Assembly (NCBI GenBank): GCA_934555895.1
Contig: CAKTFH010000036.1
Location: forward strand, 1 to 15,676
Length of the DNA: 15,676 bases
Direction: 5' to 3'
Source: an uncultured Muribaculaceae bacterium
GTDB lineage: Bacteria > Bacteroidota > Bacteroidia > Bacteroidales > Muribaculaceae
Part shown: positions 7,617 through 13,194 of the stretch, in pieces
Layout: each line of letters opens with the position of its first letter
How positions within the stretch are numbered: the first letter of the stretch is position 1
Made by a program: the position numbers and the translations under genes
Notes under the pieces: model-generated
The model's database searches: none
What the model saw: the letters and a program-made list of their open reading frames with translations, nothing else
Told to the model about the DNA's origin: nothing

Positions 7617-8570
7617 TTATTTACGTTTCGGAGCCACATATGCAACATAGCGTCCTATGAACGACGCAAAAGCCGGTATGCGCATGAGCAGATACTCGAA
7701 GAGCAGATACCCAAGGAACGCGCACACTATGCCGAGTGTCACATCTATTATATAATGGTGTGAGGTGTACACAGCGGTGAACCATATGCCCAGTGTGACA
7801 ACACCGAGGAAAACACGCATCCAATTAGGTGTGCGCGAACGCAGCGAATAGATGAAAGCCACCAGTGTGTAAGCCGAATGGAGCGAGGGCACGGCTGCAA
7901 ACACATTGGCGTTGCGTCCGTAAAGGCCGTTGAATATCCCGAGCCCCGTCATATCATCGAACGCGCCGAGGCCGGCGGTGTCGCCGGGCGTACCCAGAAT
8001 GAAGTCGAAGCCATATTTCGCCACATACCAAGGCGGCGCGGCGGGATGGATATAGTATCCTGCGAACCCTATCAGATTCACAAGCAGGAACACCAGTGCG
8101 AAATGCAGATAGCTCTTCACCTGACCGTTGAAATAGAGCCACAAGCCGTACAATATAGGCACCGGCACCCAGCAGAGATAGAAGAAGCCGCCGAGAAAAT
8201 CCATCACCGGCGATGTATGCATAGCGAAAAACTCATTCGGAGTAAGAACTGTCACACCGTCGGCGCACGTAATGCCGAAAAGACTCTTCTCCGTCATATA
8301 TATACCTTGTATATCCACCGGATTCACCTCATAATTGTGCACTATGTTCATCCAGTCGTAGGAGATGCCGAATACCACAAACGGCAACAGAGCCACCACA
8401 AGCCGGCGAGTGACGCCTGATAGGAAGAAAAGTGCAGCCAGCAGAAGAGCTATCAGACCATGCTCCGGTCTGAATCCAACAAACATTGCCGTCACGGCAA
8501 GCCACAGGCACAAAGCGCACGCCATGGTGAATGTCTCACGGCGAGTAGGGGGCAGTTTTGTCGACAGCAT
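7617..8570 (-). CDS. AUR1-like PAP2 enzyme, probable inositol phosphorylceramide synthase
   Basis: A 317-residue polytopic membrane protein of the PAP2 superfamily. It has HPAAPPWYVAKYG (175-187), AVPSLHSAYTLV (226-237) and YTSHHYIIDVTLG (268-280). These mirror the AUR1 inositol phosphorylceramide synthase motifs, whose PSLHSG and THHYFVD segments carry the catalytic histidines and aspartate. Here they would be His231, His272 (or His271) and Asp276. About six to eight hydrophobic helices flank these motifs. The expected reaction moves phosphoinositol from phosphatidylinositol to ceramide in the inner membrane. This agrees with the sphingolipid chemistry of gut Bacteroidales and with the homologous role of BT_1522. 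It is the last gene of the four-gene operon, 16 bp after the phosphatidyltransferase. A lipid phosphatase role cannot be excluded. Confidence 0.85.
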   Translation of the reverse strand: MLSTKLPPTRRETFTMACALCLWLAVTAMFVGFRPEHGLIALLLAALFFLSGVTRRLVVALLPFVVFGISYDWMNIVHNYEVNPVDIQGIYMTEKSLFGITCADGVTVLTPNEFFAMHTSPVMDFLGGFFYLCWVPVPILYGLWLYFNGQVKSYLHFALVFLLVNLIGFAGYYIHPAAPPWYVAKYGFDFILGTPGDTAGLGAFDDMTGLGIFNGLYGRNANVFAAVPSLHSAYTLVAFIYSLRSRTPNWMRVFLGVVTLGIWFTAVYTSHHYIIDVTLGIVCAFLGYLLFEYLLMRIPAFASFIGRYVAYVAPKRK

Positions 8571-8586
8571 CAGTTTGCCTAATAGT

Positions 8587-9279
8587 TTATTTCTGGTTTT
8601 TCAGACCCTTGCGGCACACATCTATGCGGGCGAAAGCCGTAAGGTTGGCGAACACGGCAATAATTGCCATGGCCACGATGAGGATTATGAAAGCGGTTTC
8701 CGGATGTGAGGGCGCACACAGGCCACAGATGCCGCATGCCAGACAGCCAACAGAAGTGACGACAACACGCTCAGGCCGCTGCATGAAGCCCACCTTGCAT
8801 TCAAGCCCCACGCCTTCGGCACGGGCACGTACATAACTAACCATCACCGAACCTACAAGCGCAAGAAATGCCACAAGGGCACCAAGCACCCAGCCGTTCA
8901 TTATCAGGTAGTAGCTCAGGGCGCCAACCGTGAAAAGCTCGCAGTAGCGGTCGAGTACCGAGTCGTAGAGCGCGCCGAAGCGGCTCACCATATTGCCCAG
9001 ACGCGCCACCTGGCCGTCGAGCATGTCGAAGAGAGAGAACACGATAGTCACCGCGCCGGCCCACACTATGAGGTCGAAACGCGGGTTGCCGGTGGTCTGC
9101 GCCTCATATCCGGCATAAGCTATGATGCAGGCCGAGGCGAGGTTACCGAGCAGACCGATGGTAGTGACCATGTTGGGGGTCACGCCCATGCGGATCAGAC
9201 CGCGAACTACAGGGTTAATTATAGCGTATATGAGCTGCTGCAATCCGTCGCGCTCTTTCTTGTAATTGTCCTTTATCAT
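8587..9279 (-). CDS. CDP-alcohol phosphatidyltransferase, probable phosphatidylinositol-phosphate synthase
   Basis: A 230-residue membrane enzyme with the complete CDP-alcohol phosphotransferase signature. Its residues are Asp85, Asp88-Gly89, Ala92-Arg93, Gly102, Asp106 and Asp110 (pattern DxxDGxxARx8GxxxDxxxD). Further on, SYVRARAEGVGLE (148-160) and MQRPERVVV (166-174) resemble actinobacterial phosphatidylinositol-phosphate synthases, which use inositol phosphate plus CDP-diacylglycerol. About six membrane helices are expected. The start codon overlaps the gtrA-like stop (ATGA), so the two are probably translationally coupled. With ino1 and an AUR1-like gene nearby, inositol 3-phosphate is the most likely acceptor. 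Phosphatidylglycerophosphate synthesis is a less likely alternative. Confidence 0.87.
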   Translation of the reverse strand: MIKDNYKKERDGLQQLIYAIINPVVRGLIRMGVTPNMVTTIGLLGNLASACIIAYAGYEAQTTGNPRFDLIVWAGAVTIVFSLFDMLDGQVARLGNMVSRFGALYDSVLDRYCELFTVGALSYYLIMNGWVLGALVAFLALVGSVMVSYVRARAEGVGLECKVGFMQRPERVVVTSVGCLACGICGLCAPSHPETAFIILIVAMAIIAVFANLTAFARIDVCRKGLKNQK

Positions 9280-9947
9280 TTTTTGCTTGAAGCTGATGAT
9301 TCGTTATTATCTGTTCCACAGGTGCTTTCACAGGCTTCTTCTGTCGGGTGGCTGTGGTGGAAGGTTATGCTGTCAACGAGGCGTATGGCCCACGGATCGA
9401 AACGAGTGGGCACATATACGAAATTTTTCTGAAGCAGGAAATTCCAGGCCAGCGACACAACGAGCGAAACGCTCAGTCGGGCCGCGGCGAATATGCCATC
9501 GGGCTTGACACCGATTTTGGCCAGCCACTCGATGTGCTGCAGCAAATGGTCGAGCAGAGTGGTTCCACCGAGGTTGAGAGCGAAACTGCCGCCCCATATG
9601 AGCAGATATTTCACAGCCACAGCCTTCATAGAGCAATGCTCTGCACGGAATGTAAACTTATAGTTGATGCAGCAGTTCACCACTCCGCCCACCACAAGAC
9701 CTATGGCGGTGGCCAGGAATGAGCGCAGAGGGTCTTTGCCCATAGCCACGAACACCCATGCATAGAACACGAAGCATGTGCCCATGTCGATCCACGATGC
9801 TATCTGCGACGACACTGACGACCGCAGGAAGGTAAAAATACCCTTCCCGGTCATGAACTTGCGCGCCACCCTGCGGCCCAATCCATCGGTCTTTGCCTGA
9901 GAGGCCGTATTTTCACTTTCGGTGGTATGTTCGGAGGTGTTGTCCAT
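9276..9947 (-). CDS. GtrA-like four-helix membrane protein
   Basis: A 223-residue protein of the GtrA family. It has four hydrophobic helices (about 45-68, 76-95, 110-132 and 152-172) and the family motif NYKFTFR (95-101). A second pattern, NFLLQKNFVY (169-178), follows helix four. Both ends are long, hydrophilic and rich in Ser, Thr and Glu. GtrA proteins are thought to help flip polyprenyl-linked sugars in O-antigen or teichoic-acid glucosylation, though many act in unknown systems. There is no glycosyltransferase next door, so its partner here may be a lipid intermediate of inositol-lipid synthesis; this is inferred from context only. It lies 24 bp after the ATP-grasp gene and overlaps the phosphatidyltransferase by 4 bp. 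Confidence 0.8.
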   Translation of the reverse strand: MDNTSEHTTESENTASQAKTDGLGRRVARKFMTGKGIFTFLRSSVSSQIASWIDMGTCFVFYAWVFVAMGKDPLRSFLATAIGLVVGGVVNCCINYKFTFRAEHCSMKAVAVKYLLIWGGSFALNLGGTTLLDHLLQHIEWLAKIGVKPDGIFAAARLSVSLVVSLAWNFLLQKNFVYVPTRFDPWAIRLVDSITFHHSHPTEEACESTCGTDNNESSASSKK

Positions 9948-9971
9948 CAGTTGCCTTGTGGTATAAACAGG

Positions 9972-10817
9972 TTATTTCTTCTGTTGCTTTACAGCGGCGA
10001 TCACCGCCTTGGCGATATTCGATGCGGCCTCGGCCCTGCATGCCGCAAAACTTGGCCAATCGTTGAAATCGATTATGCTGAGCGAGCCGTCGGCAGCCTG
10101 TATGCACTCGCCGCCGTAGACAATTATATTGAGTTCACGGGCTGCCTTAGAGCACATAACCTTTAACTGCTCCTCAGTATTACGCATCTCGTCTTTCTGC
10201 ATGCGGGCCTCGTCGGGTTCGAAAGGAAAGAACCAGTGGAAGAAACCGGTGCCCTCCACTCCATAAAATTTCACAAGCTGCCCTGGCAGATGACGCGAAA
10301 TCACCGCCCTGCGAAAACCACGCAGAAAATATTCCTGAAGCACATCCTGCGCTTCATGAGCCGAGCGCACATAGCTCACATCCTCAGCATGCTGCGCATG
10401 ATAGTCGCCACGCTTTATCCAACACTGCTGCATGCCCATGCGTATGAGCCGCGGACGCACCACCTCGTCGGTATCCACTATGATGCTTTCGGGGTAAGGT
10501 ATGCCGCTACCCAACAGTATGCGGGCCTGACGCTCCCGGATGCAGTTCTCTATACCATAACCCGAGTTGATCACCAGGCGCCCCTCATCCTCGAGCTGCT
10601 GCAACAGCTCCGTAGAGCGCTTCTCGCGACACATGTTGATGATTACAGGCTCCTTGGCCGCTCCGGCTACAAACTGCTCCTCGCTATAGATACGCACCTC
10701 GCACCCGCGTTTGCGCAACTGCTCGGCCACGGTATTCATTATCGTAGCGTCGTTGCCTATATGATTGGGTGAAAATGCGCCTGCGCGCATTATTGCGGCT
10801 ATCTGCGTGGTGGCCAT
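9972..10817 (-). CDS. ATP-grasp family protein of unknown substrate
   Basis: A 281-residue protein with an ATP-grasp-like layout. A pre-ATP-grasp N-terminal domain (about 1-80) precedes RLVINSGYGIENCIRERQ (80-97), then GIPYPESIIVDTD (105-117), as in RimK-like enzymes. A probable ATP lysine is Lys135 in CWIKRGD. The segment LPGQLVKFYGVEG (177-189) follows. The metal and ATP site is near the C-terminus, SIIDFNDWPSF (247-257), with Asp250 and Asn252. This last motif also resembles the DxNxFP of inositol-polyphosphate ATP-grasp kinases. Family members join carboxylates to amines or phosphorylate; the substrate here cannot be read from sequence. No signal peptide or helix is seen, so it is probably cytosolic. 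It is the first gene of the inositol-lipid operon, directly behind a strong promoter, 24 bp before gtrA. Confidence 0.75.
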   Translation of the reverse strand: MATTQIAAIMRAGAFSPNHIGNDATIMNTVAEQLRKRGCEVRIYSEEQFVAGAAKEPVIINMCREKRSTELLQQLEDEGRLVINSGYGIENCIRERQARILLGSGIPYPESIIVDTDEVVRPRLIRMGMQQCWIKRGDYHAQHAEDVSYVRSAHEAQDVLQEYFLRGFRRAVISRHLPGQLVKFYGVEGTGFFHWFFPFEPDEARMQKDEMRNTEEQLKVMCSKAARELNIIVYGGECIQAADGSLSIIDFNDWPSFAACRAEAASNIAKAVIAAVKQQKK

Positions 10818-10828
10818 GGCTCAGAAAT

Positions 10829-10855
10829 GCGGTTTTAGTGCCGCAAAGTTACTAA
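10829..10855 (-). repeat. 27-bp promoter-proximal element, copy 2
   Basis: Matches 5664-5690 at 23 of 27 positions. It includes the -7 box of the ATP-grasp operon promoter and a TGCGG/CCGCA inverted repeat (10828-10832 with 10841-10845, 8-nt loop). The copy ends 11 bp before the ATP-grasp start codon at 10817. Its position over the transcription start region suggests a shared operator or a shared transcript 5' end. Confidence 0.6.
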
Positions 10856-10874
10856 ATCCGCTCCAAACCCCAAA
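10844..10874 (-). promoter_or_regulatory. Promoter of the ATP-grasp/gtrA/lipid operon
   Basis: On the minus strand TTTG (10874-10871), a 19-nt spacer and TAACTTTG (10851-10844) match the Bacteroidota promoter consensus exactly. It is placed about 27 bp before the start codon. Confidence 0.8.
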
Positions 10875-10989
10875 ATAAATATGCGTGTATACAAAAGCAT
10901 AGGACAGCGCGCACGGCATTGTTGATGACCGCAGCAATCGACATATGGATTCAAAAGCAAGAGAGCAAATCATAAAAAAACGATAAAAA

Positions 10990-11021
10990 TTTGGATTTAT
11001 CTAAAATCATTACTAATTTTG
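10990..11021 (+). promoter_or_regulatory. Promoter of the perR-rbr operon
   Basis: TTTG (10990-10993), a 20-nt spacer and TAATTTTG (11014-11021) fully match the Bacteroidota promoter. The start of transcription would fall near 11028, giving a leader of about 23 nt before the ATG at 11051. The divergent gap to the ATP-grasp gene (10818-11050) holds this and the opposite promoter and no gene. Confidence 0.82.
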
Positions 11022-11033
11022 TAATCGTTACAA
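11019..11033. promoter_or_regulatory. PerR-box-like operator
   Basis: TTGTAATCGTTACAA is a perfect 6-3-6 inverted repeat. It matches the Bacillus PerR box (TTATAATnATTATAA) at all but four positions. It overlaps the -7 box and the probable transcription start, so a bound repressor would block the promoter. It is expected to mediate control of the operon by its own first gene. Confidence 0.7.
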
Positions 11034-11050
11034 CATTGTTAATTCAATCT

Positions 11051-11503
11051 ATGCAACAGAATCAGCCGATTTCCAACGCAGAACTCGCCGAAATGATGCA
11101 CAATGCAGGCTTGCGTCCGTCAGCACAACGCCTTGCCATACTCCGCAACATAGTGGAAGAGCGCGCGCATCCCACGGCCGACGAAATCTTCTGCAACCTC
11201 CAGATAGATTACCCAACCATGTCGCGCACAACGGTCTACAACTCGCTACATGCGCTCACAGAGGCAGGTCTGCTCAGAGAGCTCGAACTGGAAAGCGGCA
11301 ACCGCCGGTATGACTTCGCGCCGCAGCCACGACACGGTCACCTGCGATGCAGCCGCTGCGGGCGCATCTTCGATATGGCGCTCCCCCCAGAGCTATGTTT
11401 CCCTTCGGCCGACGGGTTCCGCATAGACAGCATCGACATTTTTTTCAAGGGGCTATGCCCCGACTGCTGTGACAGAGAATCAGAAAACAACTCAAATATC
11501 TAA
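11051..11503 (+). CDS. perR: Peroxide-responsive Fur-family repressor PerR
   Basis: A 150-residue Fur-family regulator with a winged helix (about 1-85; recognition region TMSRTTVYNSLHAL, 56-69) and a C-terminal dimer domain. Putative metal ligands are His40, Asp88, His95, His97 and Asp108. These align in order and spacing with PerR His37, Asp85, His91, His93 and Asp104 of Bacillus. The Asp at position 108 favours PerR over Fur. The structural zinc site is Cys100-x-x-Cys103 and Cys136-x-x-Cys139. I chose the ATG at 11051. An in-frame ATG at 10991 would lie inside the promoter and add a hydrophobic, non-homologous stretch. A PerR-like box overlaps its own promoter, and rubrerythrin follows 12 bp later. 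Confidence 0.88.
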   Translation: MQQNQPISNAELAEMMHNAGLRPSAQRLAILRNIVEERAHPTADEIFCNLQIDYPTMSRTTVYNSLHALTEAGLLRELELESGNRRYDFAPQPRHGHLRCSRCGRIFDMALPPELCFPSADGFRIDSIDIFFKGLCPDCCDRESENNSNI

Positions 11504-11515
11504 CACACATTAATT

Positions 11516-12058
11516 ATGAAAGAACTCAAAGGCACAAAAACCGAACGTAATCTGATGGAAGCTTTTGCAGGCGAATCCCAGGCCCGCAACAAATATACCT
11601 ACTATGCTTCCAAAGCCCGCAAAGACGGCTACGAACAGATAGCAGCCCTCTTCGAGGAGACCGCCGCCAACGAAAAAGAGCACGCCAAGCTCTGGTTCAA
11701 ATACCTTCACGGAGGCGAGGTGCCCGACACCATGACCAATCTGCGCGACGCAGCAGAAGGTGAGAATTTCGAATGGACCAACATGTATGATCGCATGGCT
11801 AAAGAAGCCGAGGAAGAGGGCTTCAAAGATATAGCATGGCGCTTCCGCGCCGTAGCAGCTATCGAACGCCACCACGAGGAGCGATATCGCAAACTGCTGG
11901 CCAATATCGAAGATGGGGTAGTGTTCTCACGCGACAACGATGCCATATGGATTTGCCGCAACTGCGGCCACATCGTCATCGGCAAGAGCGCTCCAGAAGT
12001 GTGTCCCGTATGCAAGCACTCCCGCAGCTTCTTCGAAATCAAAGCCGAGAATTATTGA
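11516..12058 (+). CDS. rbr: Rubrerythrin
   Basis: A 180-residue peroxide-scavenging protein of anaerobes that reduces hydrogen peroxide using electrons from its rubredoxin-like domain. The N-terminal four-helix diiron domain supplies Glu20, Glu53, His56, Glu83, Glu86, Glu117 and His120, in the expected ExxH and ENFEW contexts. The C-terminal domain holds a one-iron site, Cys147-x-x-Cys150 and Cys163-x-x-Cys166. The length is slightly under that of the Desulfovibrio protein. It sits 12 bp after perR and is followed by a strong terminator, so the two form a PerR-controlled oxidative-stress operon. Confidence 0.96.
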   Translation: MKELKGTKTERNLMEAFAGESQARNKYTYYASKARKDGYEQIAALFEETAANEKEHAKLWFKYLHGGEVPDTMTNLRDAAEGENFEWTNMYDRMAKEAEEEGFKDIAWRFRAVAAIERHHEERYRKLLANIEDGVVFSRDNDAIWICRNCGHIVIGKSAPEVCPVCKHSRSFFEIKAENY

Positions 12059-12078
12059 TTTCCAGCAAACTCATAGTC

Positions 12079-12120
12079 GCACCCCGGAAGTCTGACACAA
12101 GACTTCCGGGGTGCCTTTTT
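12079..12120 (+). terminator. Intrinsic terminator of perR-rbr
   Basis: A perfect 14-bp stem (12079-12092 with 12101-12114), an 8-nt loop and a following CTTTTT form a textbook rho-independent terminator 20 bp after the rbr stop. Its T-run also provides the -33 box of the next promoter. Confidence 0.93.
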
Positions 12121-12149
12121 GCAAGCGAGCCAACTATTTCGTAAATTCG
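12118..12149 (+). promoter_or_regulatory. Probable promoter of the thioesterase gene
   Basis: TTTG (12118-12121), a 20-nt spacer and TAAATTCG (12142-12149) match the Bacteroidota promoter with one mismatch. It overlaps the preceding terminator's T-run, and the start codon at 12191 lies 41 bp on. Confidence 0.6.
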
Positions 12150-12190
12150 CGGAACAAAATAATCCAAGCAAACACCTGCAGCCCACTCCG

Positions 12191-12922
12191 ATGGAAAAGA
12201 TATTCGAACGCACATATTTCCTCACCCCCGCCGAGTGCAACCCTCAGGGCCGTATGCCCATCACGCTGCTCATCAACCGTCTCATAGAGGTAGCAACCCT
12301 ACATGCCAATGAGTTAGGCATCGGCTACGCCTACCTCAACCCGCGCCACGAAACATGGGTACTATCACGCGTGGGAGTAGAGATGACCGCATATCCCGGA
12401 GTGAACGACCACTACACCGTGCGTACATGGGTTGTGAGTATCAACAGGCTCTTTTCCGAGCGAGATTTCGAGATAATTAACGGCGCCGGCGAAACAATAG
12501 GCTCGGCACGTACCATATGGGCCGTGCTCAACACCGACACGCGAGCCGCCGCCGACCTCAGCCACATGAAATGGATTTCGGAACTCTACCCCGAAGACAA
12601 AGAGTGCCGGTGCCCGGCTCTCACTCGGCTAAGACAACTCGATGTATATGAAGCGATTCCATACAGTTTCACCTACTGCGATCTCGATGTGAACCGCCAC
12701 GTGAACTCCTCACGATATATCGAACTGCTGCTCAACTGCTGGGGACTCGACTTCCATGATCACAACCGACTCACACGCTTCGAGATAAACTATATCCACG
12801 AAGCCTACTTTGATGAACTTGTAGAGGTGCGCCTCAGCACGGATGGAGCCCTCACCCGAGCCGAACTCGTGCATGCAGACCGCACACTCTGCCGAGCCCT
12901 GCTCACATTCTCACCCCGCTGA
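12191..12922 (+). CDS. Acyl-ACP thioesterase
   Basis: A 243-residue protein with two hot-dog domains, the acyl-ACP thioesterase (PF01643) layout. The N-terminal half carries INRLIEVATLHANELG (28-43) and WVLSRVGVEM (56-65). The second domain has FTYCDLDVNRHVNSSRYIEL (160-179), with the expected catalytic Asp166, Asn168 and His170 in the family's DxNxHVN pattern. It would release fatty acids from acyl carrier protein in the cytosol, which sets chain lengths or fuels fatty-acid-derived lipids. I chose the ATG at 12191, which lies downstream of a plausible promoter. An in-frame ATG at 12119 lies in the preceding terminator. The gene looks monocistronic, and I see no clear terminator after it. Its substrate chain length cannot be read from sequence. 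Confidence 0.88.
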   Translation: MEKIFERTYFLTPAECNPQGRMPITLLINRLIEVATLHANELGIGYAYLNPRHETWVLSRVGVEMTAYPGVNDHYTVRTWVVSINRLFSERDFEIINGAGETIGSARTIWAVLNTDTRAAADLSHMKWISELYPEDKECRCPALTRLRQLDVYEAIPYSFTYCDLDVNRHVNSSRYIELLLNCWGLDFHDHNRLTRFEINYIHEAYFDELVEVRLSTDGALTRAELVHADRTLCRALLTFSPR

Positions 12923-12998
12923 CCGCGGCAGAGCATATATACAAGGTTGACTTATCACCTCCTCAAAGCCATAAATCGGCATTAAAAAGCATAGGAAA

Positions 12999-13030
12999 GT
13001 TGCGGATATTAAAAAGAAGCCTTATCTTTG
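12999..13030 (+). promoter_or_regulatory. Promoter of the secreted repeat protein gene
   Basis: GTTG (12999-13002), a 20-nt spacer and TATCTTTG (13023-13030) match the Bacteroidota promoter, with one base off in the -33 box. It predicts a leader of about 158 nt before the start at 13195. The 272-bp gap before the gene (12923-13194) holds this promoter and leader and no ORF of note. Confidence 0.65.
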
Positions 13031-13079
13031 CATAGGTTTAACATCGACAGCTTCCCGCCGTTGTATATATATGCACACA

Positions 13080-13118
13080 GTGTGATTAGGTCCCATCACA
13101 GCGCCTACGGCATCACAC
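13080..13118 (+). promoter_or_regulatory. Leader hairpin before the secreted repeat protein
   Basis: GTGTGAT (13080-13086) pairs with ATCACAC (13112-13118), and TAGG (13087-13090) pairs with CCTA (13104-13107). This forms an 11-bp stem with a 4-nt bulge. The same left arm could instead pair with ATCACA (13095-13100). Two mutually exclusive hairpins are therefore possible in the leader, but no function is evident. Confidence 0.35.
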
Positions 13119-13194
13119 CAAGCATCCACATGGCATACCCACTCTCCAATATTCGAAATTTATTCTTGATTTCCAATAATTATACACAATTTCT

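Noticed and set aside
10991..11050. A longer PerR start at 10991
   Set aside because: It lies within the promoter and would add a hydrophobic stretch not found in Fur proteins.
12119..12190. A longer thioesterase start at 12119
   Set aside because: The start would sit in the terminator T-run and upstream of the likely transcription start.
12933..13074. GCATATATACAA and a near-exact inverted copy flanking the promoter of the repeat protein
   Set aside because: AT repeats of low complexity; the arms differ by a TA unit, so chance is likely.
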